A DNA stretch of 64,000 nt from CAVUAN01 sp963739435 (GCA_963739435.1 CAVUAN010000012.1:52613-116612); one strand, 5' to 3'. Numbered from the stretch's first letter, positions 32,801 through 41,457 are shown. A program made the numbers and translations. Notes: generated by a model not told the origin, from the letters alone.

Positions 32801-33061
32801 GCCCGGGACAGACCAGAAGGCCTTTTCGAGCGGCGAGACGAGCTGGCGCTCGACCTCGACGGTGCTGCGGCCGGGAGCCGAGACGAAGACGTCGATCATC
32901 GGCACCTTGATCTGAGGCTCTTCCTCGCGGGGCGTCATCAGGATCGCGAGCGCCCCGAGGCCGAGGGAGAAGAGCACCACGAGCGGCGTCAGCTTGGACT
33001 GGACGAACGCACGGGCGAGGCTGCCCGCAGCGCCGAGCGGTCGGCGCTCGGGGGTCGTCAC
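29807..33061 (-). CDS. RND-family efflux transporter permease
   Basis: Proton-driven inner-membrane pump of 1084 residues. It has an N-terminal helix, a first periplasmic loop with FVSAPGRSTVEVERQLVSPLE, central helices with IFSIGILVDDAIVVVENIVR (the double-Asp motif of proton relay) and the NPTVLATFAV region, then a repeat of the same pattern in the second half. The PREEEPQIKVP segment near the start marks a subgroup often found with ArsR- or sulfur-linked genes rather than classic AcrB. The gene is coupled to the adaptor by an ATGA overlap. The substrate is unknown. Confidence 0.95.
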   Translation of the reverse strand: MTTPERRPLGAAGSLARAFVQSKLTPLVVLFSLGLGALAILMTPREEEPQIKVPMIDVFVSAPGRSTVEVERQLVSPLEKAFWSVPGVEYVYSTSSPEGGFVVIRFRVGEDPDRAAVRVRSKLDALTDAWPRDLPPPLIKPRSIDDVPVWALTFWSQTQDPATLRQLAGEVENEIKTIPEVSDTALIGGLRRQFRVELDPARLSARGLAAVSVLPAIEGANRRLQAGPLVSADREVLVEAGGFVRSAEELASVVVAESAGKPVRLSDVARVLDGPEEPAAYVTHGEPGLAGRFPAVTLSVSKRRGANAIAVVNAIEKKLRALEPRLFAASVRTTVTRDYGETSSEKSNELLKHMGLATLSVALLIALALGLREAGVVLLAVPVTLALTLFVFQLFGYTLNRITLFALIFSIGILVDDAIVVVENIVRHLRMPGARGRSLASVAVEATDEVGNPTVLATFAVIAAILPMGFVGGLMGPYMRPIPVGASAAMLFSLLVAFTVSPWAARLLFRGRAAGEPAHDGEARGTLARLYRRAMTPLVTEGRGRTRIVFFSVILGLLLAAAALVPLGIVHVKMLPFDNKNEFQVVVDFPEGTTLETTNRALSEMASALTAVPEVVSTEVYAGTAAPYNFNGLVRHYFLRGGPHQGDVQVTLKRKSERKRSSHEIARATRPIVTAIGGRYDARVKVAEVPPGPPVLQTLVAEVYGPDDAGRREIARKVREVFARTESVVDIDWYVESPREKVVYRLDREKAGLAGIREAAAAATLSLALGGESAGDVQLPGSRERIPLVVTLPADRRNDVAALGALSVPGAAGRLVPLSEIGRFVREPAETSLYHKNLKPVVYVTADVAGKKEAPVYAIAALTKGIEQIPMPGGYRITTQTAAAPFDTSRYGIKWDGEWHVTYEVFRDLGLAFAVVLVLIYVLVVGWFKSFAVPLVIMAPIPLTLVGILPAHGLFGVFFTATSMIGFIAGAGIIVRNSIILVDFIELRRAEGMPLSEAVLDAGEVRFRPMLLTAAAVVVGTSVMLFDPIFQGLAVSMMAGEVAATLLSRAAVPVLYYMLKRSEERNASEEPQPMPSHEPERSLA

Positions 33062-34104
33062 GAACGCACCCTCGTGCCGGCTTCCAGGTCCGCCGGGGGG
33101 TCCAGGACTACGCGCTCCCCGGCGGCGAGGCCGGAACGAACTTCGACCCTCCCATCGCCGAGAGCAGGCCCCGTCCGGACGTAGCGCAACGCGACCCGGC
33201 CGTCCGGGCCGACGGCCCAGGAGAGCTCGAGACCTCCCCGTTTGACGACGGCCCGCGCCGGCATAATCAGACGTTCGGCCTCGGGCCCGGGCAGCAGCAG
33301 ACGTGCGAAGGAACCCACTGCCGGCTCGACGCCCGGCGGCAGGTCCACCCGAACGATGCGGCGTCGCGTTTCACGATCGACCGCGCCGACGATCTCGACG
33401 ACTCGGCCCGTCACGGCCCGCCCCTCGACGACAACCTCCACCTGGTCGCCGTTCGAAAGGCGCGCAGCCTGCTCCTCGCCAGGCGCCGCCTCCACACGCC
33501 GTCCCGAAAGCGATGCAAGCCGGACGAGGGGCCGTCCCGGCCCCGCGAGATCGCCCTCCGTGACCATCTTCTCGACGACGACCGCGTCGAAAGGTGCTGT
33601 CAGCACCGCCTCCGCCCGGTCTGTCTCTGCGCGGCGCACGCCGGCTTCGGCGCTGGCCACGGCCGCGGATGCGGCCGCCTCCTCCTGCCGGATCCGATCG
33701 ATCTCGGTCGCGGCGGCTGCGCCGCGGGCCTCGAGCTTGTCGAAGCGCTCCCGGTTCTTCCTGGTCACGTCGAGCGAGCCACGGGCGGCCGCGAGCGCCG
33801 CGCGCGCACTCTCGAGCGCGCTCTCCGTTTCGCGATTCTCGAGGAGCACGAGGACGGCGCCCTGGCGAACGGCCTTTCCCGGCACGGCCCGCACCTCGGC
33901 CACTGGCGCCGCGAGCCGGCTCGACAGAACGGCCTCGAGCCGCCCGACGACCGTGCCATCGATCTCGATCCGCCCGGCTCCCACCTGCCGTTCGACCTCC
34001 GCCGTCTGAAGGGAGATCTCCCGGTCTCGGCCCGCCGCCGCTTCCTTCTTCGCGCAACCCGCCGCGGCGACGGCGAGAACGAGAATCGCCATGGTCGTCT
34101 TCAT
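33058..34104 (-). CDS. RND periplasmic adaptor (membrane fusion lipoprotein)
   Basis: Links the pump to TolC. The N-terminus MKTTMAILVLAVAAAGCAKKE carries a lipobox (AAAGC), so it is probably a lipoprotein. Order: lipoyl/barrel-sandwich half (VAEVRAVPGKAVRQGAVLVLL), a coiled-coil hairpin around residues 80-140, second lipoyl half, beta-barrel and membrane-proximal domain. The 348-residue length is usual. Both ends overlap neighbours by ATGA (33058-33061 and 34101-34104). Confidence 0.93.
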   Translation of the reverse strand: MKTTMAILVLAVAAAGCAKKEAAAGRDREISLQTAEVERQVGAGRIEIDGTVVGRLEAVLSSRLAAPVAEVRAVPGKAVRQGAVLVLLENRETESALESARAALAAARGSLDVTRKNRERFDKLEARGAAAATEIDRIRQEEAAASAAVASAEAGVRRAETDRAEAVLTAPFDAVVVEKMVTEGDLAGPGRPLVRLASLSGRRVEAAPGEEQAARLSNGDQVEVVVEGRAVTGRVVEIVGAVDRETRRRIVRVDLPPGVEPAVGSFARLLLPGPEAERLIMPARAVVKRGGLELSWAVGPDGRVALRYVRTGPALGDGRVEVRSGLAAGERVVLDPPADLEAGTRVRS

Positions 34105-35414
34105 CGATCCTCCTCACCCTCCGGTGGCAGCCCCAGGGCCAGCCGCAGACGGGCCTCGGCAACAGCGAGCTCCGAGCGGGCCGCCGCGGCGCCGAGGCGG
34201 GCCGAGAGCTCTGCCCCGCGCGTTTCGAGCAGGTCCGAGAGCCTCGCGACTCCCTCTTCGTACCGCGCTTGCTGGATCTCGCGTGCCCGAGCGGCCGCCC
34301 TCTCCGCCTCCGTGAAGGCGGAAAGCCGCGATGCGGAAGCGGAAAGGGCCGCTCGCGCCGAGGCGCTCTGCCTCTCGGCCTCCTGCCGGGTCTCCCGGGC
34401 CGCCGCCTCGGCGCCGCGGGCCGTTGCTCCGGCCTCGGCGATTCGGGCGTTGATCGCGCCCGAAGCGAACAGCGGAATCCGAACGCCGCCGAAGAAAGTC
34501 GCGGAATCGCCCCAGCGGCCGCCGGGCCGCGGGGCGTTCAAATCGTAGCGAGCCGACACGACGAGCGCCGGATAGCGAGAAGCCGAAGCGGCCTTCGCTG
34601 CCTCATGGGCCGCCTGCGCGGCGAGCTCGGCGGCAGCCACGTCGTCGCGAGGCACCGACACCGAGTCGGGCACCGCGTGGACCGCCGGCAGCGCGCCGAG
34701 CGGCCGCGAGGCCGCGGCTGTCCCGATGAGCGCGCCGAGCGCCGCCCGAGCCGAAGCCCGGGCGAATTCCTCGGCAGCCAACTGAGCCCGGATGTCGGCC
34801 AGCGCCGCCTCCGCACGGGCGGGATCGGCCGCCGTCGTCAGGCCTTGCTCGTACAGCGCGCCCGCCAGTGAAACGTCCTTCTCGGCGTCCAAACGCCGAG
34901 CCTCGAGCAGGGCGATCGCCTCTTCTGCACGACGCCCCGCGGCAAAACTGGAAAGCGCCTGAAACGCGACGCTGTCGCGAGCGCGGCTCGCGCCTTTCGC
35001 GGCGGCCTCGGCCGCCTCCCCGGCGGCACGCGTCTCTCCGCGCGTCGATCCGAAGACGTCGATAGCCCAGGCTGCAGCGACAGATGCACTCCAATCCTGG
35101 GTAAAGGGCGGGTGGTTCGGATCCGAGCCGGCGAACTCCAGGAGCGAGAAGCGCTCCTGCTTGAGCGCCAGGGCGAAAGCGCCGACGGGGTCGTTGGTGG
35201 TGAGGAAGCCTGCGTCCACGAAGAGCGTCGGCCCGAGCCGCGCGTGGGCGGCCTTCTCCCGGGCCAGAGCCGCTTCCGCATCGGCGCGGGCGCGCACGAC
35301 CGCCGGGGCCTCGCCGGCAGCGAGCCGGACGGCCTCGGCCGCGGTCAGCGGCGGCGCAGCGGGCGCAGGCGCGGGCGCAGCGGTCAGGGCGAACAACACG
35401 AGAGTCAAAAACAT
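34101..35414 (-). CDS. TolC-family outer membrane efflux protein
   Basis: Outer-membrane channel of the tripartite pump. A signal peptide (MFLTLVLFALTAAPAPA) is followed by two repeats of long alpha-helical, Ala/Glu/Arg-rich hairpins and short beta segments, the outer-membrane efflux protein pattern. The 437-residue length fits. It is the first gene of the operon. Its start ATG lies only about 10 nt from the predicted -10 element, so the mRNA leader is minimal or absent. Confidence 0.9.
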   Translation of the reverse strand: MFLTLVLFALTAAPAPAPAAPPLTAAEAVRLAAGEAPAVVRARADAEAALAREKAAHARLGPTLFVDAGFLTTNDPVGAFALALKQERFSLLEFAGSDPNHPPFTQDWSASVAAAWAIDVFGSTRGETRAAGEAAEAAAKGASRARDSVAFQALSSFAAGRRAEEAIALLEARRLDAEKDVSLAGALYEQGLTTAADPARAEAALADIRAQLAAEEFARASARAALGALIGTAAASRPLGALPAVHAVPDSVSVPRDDVAAAELAAQAAHEAAKAASASRYPALVVSARYDLNAPRPGGRWGDSATFFGGVRIPLFASGAINARIAEAGATARGAEAAARETRQEAERQSASARAALSASASRLSAFTEAERAAARAREIQQARYEEGVARLSDLLETRGAELSARLGAAAARSELAVAEARLRLALGLPPEGEEDR

Positions 35415-35419
35415 CGTTG

Positions 35420-35453
35420 CTTGACCATATGCCTATTTAGTTATATAGTCAAG
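35420..35453. promoter_or_regulatory. Symmetric divergent promoter-operator for the efflux operon and arsR
   Basis: An inverted repeat with 11-bp arms CTTGACCATAT (35420-35430) and ATATAGTCAAG (35443-35453), 10 of 11 matching, around a 12-nt spacer. Each arm holds the -35 of one promoter and the -10 of the other. Plus strand: TTGACC, 17 nt, TATAGT. Minus strand: TTGACT, 17 nt, TATGGT. A repressor here would block both. Confidence 0.85.
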
Positions 35454-35455
35454 AG

Positions 35456-35851
35456 GTGGATTCAAGCCCCTTTTTCCGCTACGCTGTCGGCATGCCGCCT
35501 CCCTCTCCTGTCACGGACCGGGCCCGCGAGCGCATGGCTGTGAGGTTTCGCGCTCTTGGAGAGCCCACGCGGCTCAAGATCCTCGAACGGCTCTTTCGCT
35601 CCCCCGCTTCCGTCACTGAGATCCTCGAGTCAGTCGGCGGGGCCCAGGCCAACGTGAGCAAGCACCTGTCGGTTCTGCGAGCAGGCGGCCTCGTGCGAGC
35701 GCGCAAGGAGAAGAACCGCGTCGTTTATTGGATCGCTGACCCCTCGCTCGAGCGTCTCTGCGCCGTCGTCTGCGACGCCGTCAGCCGTGAAGCTCAAGAG
35801 GAAGTGAAGGCGCTGGCGCCGCTTGTGGCTCGAAGGAAAGCGAGAGGCTAA
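35456..35851 (+). CDS. ArsR-family winged-helix repressor
   Basis: Small repressor with the ArsR helix-turn-helix (GEPTRLKILERLFRSPAS then VGGAQANVSKHLSVLRAGGLV and the wing ARKEKNRVVYWIAD). The classic metal motif ELCVCD is not present, but Cys residues occur in LERLCAVVCDAV near the C-terminus, so a metal or thiol signal is possible. Two starts: GTG at 35456, about 6 nt after the -10 and so leaderless, or ATG at 35492, which keeps the conserved core. Neither has a good Shine-Dalgarno. It very likely controls itself and the divergent pump. Confidence 0.9.
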   Translation: MDSSPFFRYAVGMPPPSPVTDRARERMAVRFRALGEPTRLKILERLFRSPASVTEILESVGGAQANVSKHLSVLRAGGLVRARKEKNRVVYWIADPSLERLCAVVCDAVSREAQEEVKALAPLVARRKARG

Positions 35852-35866
35852 AGCGCGGCGGATCTA

Positions 35867-35889
35867 TTGGAGAGATAATCTCTCTCCAA
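35867..35889. promoter_or_regulatory. Perfect inverted repeat just upstream of thyX
   Basis: Arms TTGGAGAGA (35867-35875) and TCTCTCCAA (35881-35889) with loop TAATC. The repeat ends 3 nt before the thyX ATG at 35893. It could be an operator, an RNA hairpin that hides the start, or part of the arsR terminator, although there is no T run. Confidence 0.55.
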
Positions 35890-35892
35890 GCA

Positions 35893-37479
35893 ATGTCTTC
35901 CCTCCCCCGCACCGACAGACCTTTCGCCTTCACCTCTCCTCCTCCGCGCGTCCGTCTCGTCCACGCCTTCGAGCGGCCGTTTGAAAACGTGGTGGCGACG
36001 GCGCGGACATGCTACTCGTCCAAAGGGATCGTGACGGAGGATCAGGCCTCGGCGCGGCCCGAGAAGCGCGACGCGCTCGCCCGCTCGATCTACGGGGCGG
36101 GCCACCACACGACGTTCCAGCACGCGCATTTCCAGTTCGCGCTCGAAAACGTCTCCCGGCAGTTCCTCTGGACGTTCCTGCACAGCCATCCCTTCTACAA
36201 CTCGGAGCAGGTCTCGCAGCGCTACGTCGAGGTCAAGGGCGGCAACTATGCCGTGCCGCCGATGGACCCAACCTCCCGGGACATCTACGAGGCGGCGGCA
36301 CGGAAGCAGCAGGCGGCCTACGAGAAGCTGACAGCCCTGCTGACTCCCCTGGCGGGCGAGCGCTACTTCGGCCTCTTCCCGGGCCGCACGCGCGGCGACG
36401 GGCGCCAGAAGTTCGCCGGCTCGATCCAGAAGCGCGCCCAGGAGATCGCCCGGTACGTGCTGCCGGTCGCGACTTTCGCGTACCTGTACCACACGGTCTC
36501 CGGCATCACGCTGTTCCGGTACTGGCGCCTGTGCGAGTCCTACGACGCGCCCCTCGAGCAGCGCGAGGTCGTTGGACGGATGGTCGAGGAGGTTCTCGCG
36601 CACGATCCGCTCTACCGCGCGGTGCTCGAGGACCCGATCCCTCTGGAGGAAACGCCCGAGCACGCCGCGTTCCAGGCGCTCGCCGGGAAACCCCGGGCGA
36701 GCCGTGAGTTCCGCCAGGAGTTCGACCGGGAGCTCGGAAGCCGCGTTTCGCTTCTCGTCGACTGGAAGGCCAACAACGAGGAGATCCTGGCGTCATCGGT
36801 GCGCGAGATCCTCGGCCTGCCGCGCGCGGCCCTCTCGGACGACGACGCGATTCGGCTGGTCCTCGATCCTTCCAAAAACCGGCTGCTCGGCGAGACACTC
36901 ACTCTGACGACGCACGGCAAGCTGTCGCGGGCGATGTTTCACCCGTCGTACACCTTCCGCAAGAAGCTCTCGCATACGGCCGACAGCCAGGACCAGCGCC
37001 ACCGGATGACGCCCGGTTCCCGGCCCGCGCTGCCGGCGTACCTCTCCGAAGAGCCCGATTACGTCGTGCCGATGCTGCTGACCGACGTGCCGGAGGCCGA
37101 CGAGCTCTACAAGCGCACGATGCAGGAGACCTGGGAGGCGATCGCCACGCTGCGCTCCCGCGGCGTCCCCGACGAGCACGCGGCATATCTCTTGCCCAAC
37201 GCCGTGGCGATCCGATTCACCGAGTCGGCGGACCTGTTGAACCTCCACCACAAGTTCGCCATGCGGCTCTGCTACAACGCGCAGGAAGAAATCTGGCGCG
37301 CCTCGCAGGACGAGGCCCTGCAGATCCGCGACGTCAACCCGCGCATCGGCCCGTGGCTGATGCCCCCGTGCACGCTCCGCCACCACGCGGGAGTCCGCCC
37401 CGTCTGCCCCGAAGGCGACCGCTTCTGCGGCGTCGTCGTCTGGAAAAAGGACGTCCCGGATTTCGCGCGAACGCTCTGA
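35893..37479 (+). CDS. Double-length ThyX-like (flavin-dependent thymidylate synthase family) protein
   Basis: A 528-residue protein made of two ThyX-like halves, while ordinary ThyX has about 220-250. The first half has RTCYSSKGIVTEDQ and HPFYNSEQVSQRYVEV, which matches the substrate-binding NEQSxRYV region but lacks the RHR triad. The second half has SQDQRHRMTPGSRPALP, which carries RHR. ThyX makes dTMP from dUMP with methylene-THF, FAD and NADPH. Whether this long form is a thymidylate synthase or has another role is open. The ATG at 35893 is chosen. Confidence 0.85.
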   Translation: MSSLPRTDRPFAFTSPPPRVRLVHAFERPFENVVATARTCYSSKGIVTEDQASARPEKRDALARSIYGAGHHTTFQHAHFQFALENVSRQFLWTFLHSHPFYNSEQVSQRYVEVKGGNYAVPPMDPTSRDIYEAAARKQQAAYEKLTALLTPLAGERYFGLFPGRTRGDGRQKFAGSIQKRAQEIARYVLPVATFAYLYHTVSGITLFRYWRLCESYDAPLEQREVVGRMVEEVLAHDPLYRAVLEDPIPLEETPEHAAFQALAGKPRASREFRQEFDRELGSRVSLLVDWKANNEEILASSVREILGLPRAALSDDDAIRLVLDPSKNRLLGETLTLTTHGKLSRAMFHPSYTFRKKLSHTADSQDQRHRMTPGSRPALPAYLSEEPDYVVPMLLTDVPEADELYKRTMQETWEAIATLRSRGVPDEHAAYLLPNAVAIRFTESADLLNLHHKFAMRLCYNAQEEIWRASQDEALQIRDVNPRIGPWLMPPCTLRHHAGVRPVCPEGDRFCGVVVWKKDVPDFARTL

Positions 37480-37486
37480 TCAGACC

Positions 37487-37507
37487 CCCTCTCCCACCGG
37501 GAGAGGG
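37487..37507. terminator. Hairpin after thyX, REP-like
   Basis: Perfect 9-bp stem CCCTCTCCC/GGGAGAGGG (37487-37495 and 37499-37507) with loop ACC, followed by TTGGGGTGAGGGG. This exact stem-plus-tail design recurs in intergenic regions of many GC-rich bacteria. It probably ends transcription from thyX and from the converging gene. Confidence 0.7.
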
Positions 37508-37532
37508 TTGGGGTGAGGGGAAAACAGTCGCC

Positions 37533-37997
37533 TCAGCTCTTGCGCTTGACGGAGAGCGTGAGCGTGAAGCGGGCGACAGGCTCGGCGCCGAAGAGGGTCG
37601 GGACCGTCGCGACGACGTGGACGGGCAGGTTCTCCCGCTCGCCGGAAGCTTTCGCTTTTTCAAAGAGCTGACGAAGAGCGCGGCCCTCCACGCAGGAGAA
37701 ATGCACGTCCGCTTCGGGTCGCTTCAAGAACTCAGCCTGAACGTTCTTGAAGATGAACGAGATCCGGCCGCCCAGTCCCTCGGAAGCCTTCAAGCCGATG
37801 ATCGCCGCCGCCGCGTCGGCGCCCGTGCAGAGCGCGCCAAAGTACATGGAGCCGAGGTGATTGCGCGTACGGCGCGAGAGGGGCACCCGAATCTCGCAGC
37901 TCTCCTCGGTCAACCTGACAACGGACGGGCGCACCCACGCGATCATCGGGATCTTCGCCAGCGCCCAGAGCCGCAGCCGCGCCGTCTCGGAAAGCAT
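37533..37997 (-). CDS. DUF4442 hotdog-fold protein (thioesterase-like)
   Basis: A 154-residue soluble protein with a hotdog-fold pattern. RRTRNHLGSMYFGALCTGADAAAA matches the helix of DUF4442/PaaI-like proteins, followed by beta strands (ISFIFKNVQAEFLKRPEADVHF and LPVHVVATV). Such proteins bind or hydrolyse acyl-thioesters, but many have no assigned substrate. The ATG at 37995-37997 is chosen and is divergent from the M14 peptidase. I see no partner genes that narrow its role. Confidence 0.82.
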   Translation of the reverse strand: MLSETARLRLWALAKIPMIAWVRPSVVRLTEESCEIRVPLSRRTRNHLGSMYFGALCTGADAAAAIIGLKASEGLGGRISFIFKNVQAEFLKRPEADVHFSCVEGRALRQLFEKAKASGERENLPVHVVATVPTLFGAEPVARFTLTLSVKRKS

Positions 37998-38036
37998 GCG
38001 GGAGTATAAACTTCGGCGCCAAGGAGACTCGACGAA

Positions 38037-40567
38037 ATGAAGACTGCTCTTCGGGCTGCACTGGTCCTTCTCTGTTCCGCGGCCTCCCTTTCCGCCGCCT
38101 CGGCACCCACGCCTTCCGAGTTCCTGAAGATGCAGGTCGGCGCCGACCGGACGCTCGCGGACTACCGGCAGATCAGCTCGTACTTTCACGCTCTCGAGAA
38201 GGCTTCGCCGCGCGTTAAGATCGAGGTCCTCGGCAAGTCGACGCTCGGCGAGGACATGATCCTCGCGGTCATCACCTCTGAGGAAAACCAGAAGAACATC
38301 AAGACGATCCAGGCCGCGGCGAAGAAGCTCTCCGACACGCGCGGGCTGTCTGAGGCCGACATCGACCACCTCGCCAGGGAAGGCAAGGTCGTCCTGCTCG
38401 TCACGTGCAACATCCACGCCTCCGAGATCGGCTCCACACAGATGGCCATGGAGTGGGCGCACGCGCTCGCGACCTCCGACGACCCGGTGACGAAGAAGCG
38501 GCTCGACAACGTCGTCCTGCTGCTCGTCCCGTCCCTGAACCCCGACGGCCAGATCATGGAGACGGAGTGGTACCGCAAGAATCTCGGGACCAAGTACGAA
38601 GGCGGGCGCCTGCCGTGGCTCTACCACCACTACGTCGGCCACGACAACAACCGCGACTGGTTTCAGCTCACCCAGAAAGAGACCCGGGCGATGACGCGCG
38701 CCGTCTACCAGGAGTGGTACCCGCAGGTCTGGCTCGACGAGCACCAGATGGGCTCGACCGGGCCGCGCATCTTCGTGCCGCCCTACGCCGAACCGGTTTC
38801 GACCGAGATCCACCCCCTCGTCTGGCGCGAGGTCAACCTCATCGGTTCGAACATGGCGCTGCGCATGGAGCAGGCCGGCAAGACCGGCATCATCTACGGT
38901 TCCATCTACGACGCCTACTGGCCCGGCGGGACCAAGAACACCGCCTGGTGGAAGAACGTCTCAGGTCTCCTGACGGAGGTCGCCTCCGTGCGGCTCGCCT
39001 CGCCGATCGACATCGCCTCGGGCGAGCTCGTCGGCGGCCGCAAGGGCTTAGTCGAGTATGGTCCGCAGACCAATTTCCCGGACCCGTGGCCGGGCGGCGT
39101 CTGGCACCTGCGCGACATCATGGATTACGAGCGCCTGGCCTCTGACGCGCTGCTCGAGGAGTGCTCCGAGCGGCGCGCGGATTTCTTGAAGGACATGGCG
39201 ACGCGAACGAAGTGGGCCATGGCCCCCTTCGGGCCGCATGACGCTTTCCGGATTCCAATGGGCGCCTCGCAGCGCGACAAGGCGGAGGCTTACAAGCTCG
39301 CCCAGATCATGGCAGACCACGGCGTCGAGGTGAAGACAGCCGACAACGGCGACATCTGGATCGCGCTGGCGCAGCCGTATGGCCGCTTCGTCCGCGAGAT
39401 GTTCACGACGCAACGCTACCCCGAGGTCAAGCTCGTCCCCGGCAAGGACATCGTGCGCCCGTACGACGTGGCGGCCTGGACGATGCCGATGATGATGGGC
39501 GTCGCTGTCGAGCAAGCGCCCCTTCCCGATTCTCTGAAGCCCTTTGCGCCCGCGGCTCCGAAGCTTTCCACCGACGGAATGGTGGCGATTGCTCCCGGCA
39601 GCCCCGAGAACACAAAGCTCGTCAACGCCGCCCTCCACGGGAAGGGCACCGTCTCAATCGTGCGTGGCGCTGTCCAGGCCGGCGGCAAGTCCTGGCCGGC
39701 CGGAACGATCTTCCTGGATGCCGACGCGGCGAAGGCCGCAGCCGCCAAGGCCGCGCCCGGAATGTCGTGGACGAGCGTGTCGTCCGCGCCCGAGGGGGTC
39801 GAAGCCATGAAGGCGCCTCGGGTGGGTCTCTACAAGCCCTGGGCGGCCTCCATGGATGAAGGCTGGACGCGCTGGATCCTCGAGCAGTACGGGTTCGACT
39901 CGAAGTCACTGGACAACAAGGCGATCAAGGCCGGGAAGCTCTCGAATTTCGACGTCATCATCCTGCCCGACGTCTCCAAGGAAGTCATCGCAACCGGCAA
40001 GCCGCGCGTTCAGGAAGGCGGCATGAAGTACTTCGCGGAGCTGCCCCCCGAGTACTCCGGCGGCATCGAGAAGGAGGGCGCCAAGGCCCTGCACGAGTTC
40101 GTCGAAGCGGGCGGCACGATCATCGCCTTCGCCGCCGCGACCGAGTGGGTCACCGACGAGTTCAACATCCCGGTCGTCAACACGATCGCTCGCGTGCGGC
40201 CCGAGGACTTCGGATGCCCGGGCTCGCTCCTGTGGGTCCACGTCGCGCAGGGAACACCGCTCACCTACGGCCTGCCGGAACAGCTCACCATCTTCCAGGA
40301 CAAGGCGATCGCGTTCGAGACGGCGCCTCCCGCCTCGGAGCTCACGCGCTGGATACTCGCGTCGTACCCCTCAAACGAGCAGCGACATCCTCGCGTCCGG
40401 CTGGATCCGCGGCGCCGACCGCCTCGAGAAGCGCGCCGCGGCCGTCGCAACGACCTTCGGCAAGGGCAAGCTCGTTCTCCTGGGTTTCCGCGCCCAGCAC
40501 CGCGCCCAAACCCCCGCGACGTTCCCCTTCCTCTTCAACGCCCTCTACTGGTCCACCGCCAAAGTGA
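38037..40567 (+). CDS. Exported M14-family zinc carboxypeptidase-like protein (frameshift near its C-terminus)
   Basis: A large secreted metallopeptidase. A signal peptide (ALVLLCSAASLSAASA) is followed by the M14 domain. Zinc ligands are in TCNIHASEIGSTQMAMEW (His and Glu), with substrate-site residues in GHDNNRDWFQLTQKE and the last His in WLDEHQMGSTG. A C-terminal region of about 500 residues includes a DJ-1/GATase-like part (LHEFVEAGGTIIAFAA). A break near 40385 shifts the frame. Downstream the correct frame gives SDILASGWIRGADRLEKRAA and LFNALYWSTAK. If the AAA at 40561-40563 has one extra base, the stop TGA overlaps the next start (GTGA). AAGGAG lies before the ATG. Confidence 0.88.
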
Positions 40568-40797
40568 CCCGCCGCCGGCAGCTTTTCGCCGCCTCCGCCG
40601 CCGTGGCCGCGAGCCTCGCGCTCGCCGGCTGCAAAGCGAAGGAGGCCGAGCTGCCGGCCGGAAACTCCGAGATGAAAGTCGAGCAGACGCCCGTCTCCTC
40701 GATCTACGACGAAAAGGGCGGCGTCCTCTACGAGCGGCCCCAGAAGACGCCCACGGTTTCCCCTCCGCCGGCTCCTACCCCCTCTCCCACACATTGA
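40564..40797 (+). CDS. Small lipoprotein of unknown function
   Basis: A 77-residue protein with a lipoprotein signal (RRRQLFAASAAVAASLALAGC), Cys at the lipobox, then a short charged segment and a Pro/Thr-rich tail (TPTVSPPPAPTPSPTH). It starts with GTG directly after the M14 peptidase and overlaps its inferred stop. The next gene starts with TTG across this stop (TTGA). I do not recognise a family. The tail suggests a spacer crossing the periplasm or cell wall. Confidence 0.65.
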   Translation: MTRRRQLFAASAAVAASLALAGCKAKEAELPAGNSEMKVEQTPVSSIYDEKGGVLYERPQKTPTVSPPPAPTPSPTH

Positions 40798-41444
40798 GTC
40801 CCGACCTCGTCACCCTCCTCGCCCACTTCCGCACGACGTTCGCGGCCAACGCGCCGGCGGCGTACCGCGATTGGTTCCGTGCCCAGGAGGAGCTGCGGGA
40901 GAAGGGCGACGCAAAAACCGCCCGCGCGCTCGCGGACGACTTCTGGGAGCGGCTGCCCGGCTTCGCGTTTGACTCGACAGTCGACCGCGCCCGATTCCGC
41001 CACAATGTCGCGGTCTTCTTCGGAAGCCCGGGGCCCGCTGCGGATCTTTCCCGGGCGCGGCCGCTCTTCGAAGAGGCTCTCGCCTACTTTGCCGAACACG
41101 CCGACGACGGCTGGCGCGCTCGCGTCCAGCACAACTTCGCCACGGCCCTCTCGAACCTCGGGACGAGCACCGGCGAGATCGAGGAAGCCCTCCGGCTCTT
41201 CGACGACGCCCTCGCCTGGCGCACGCCCGAGCGCGACATCGCCCGCGGCGTCACGCTCCACAACAAGGGCCTTGCCTGCCGCCGCCTCGCGGAAGTCGCG
41301 CCCGATCGGCGGCCGGAGGCGCTCCTCCAAAGCGAAGCCGCCCTGCGCGAATCGATCGCCATCCGCGAGCGCCACAACCTGACCGAAGGCCTCGAAGCCT
41401 CCCGCCGCGAGCTCGCCCGCACGCTCGAAGCCCTCCCCGATTAG
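40794..41444 (+). CDS. TPR-like helical repeat protein
   Basis: A 216-residue soluble helical protein. The TTG at 40794 overlaps the lipoprotein stop (TTGA). Repeats with alternating Ala/Leu/Tyr helices are seen, for example ARPLFEEALAYFAEHADD, then HNFATALSNLG, EEALRLFDDALAWRTPE and HNKGLACRRLAEV, a tetratricopeptide pattern. No signal peptide or enzyme motif is visible. It may be a protein-protein adaptor in the peptidase-lipoprotein unit. Confidence 0.75.
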   Translation: MSPDLVTLLAHFRTTFAANAPAAYRDWFRAQEELREKGDAKTARALADDFWERLPGFAFDSTVDRARFRHNVAVFFGSPGPAADLSRARPLFEEALAYFAEHADDGWRARVQHNFATALSNLGTSTGEIEEALRLFDDALAWRTPERDIARGVTLHNKGLACRRLAEVAPDRRPEALLQSEAALRESIAIRERHNLTEGLEASRRELARTLEALPD

Positions 41445-41457
41445 CTTTTCCGGGCGC

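Noticed and set aside
38037..41444. Single 1135-residue M14-TPR fusion
   Set aside because: The fusion comes from a frameshift near 40385. The restored frame leads to the lipoprotein instead, and the TPR gene has its own TTG start.
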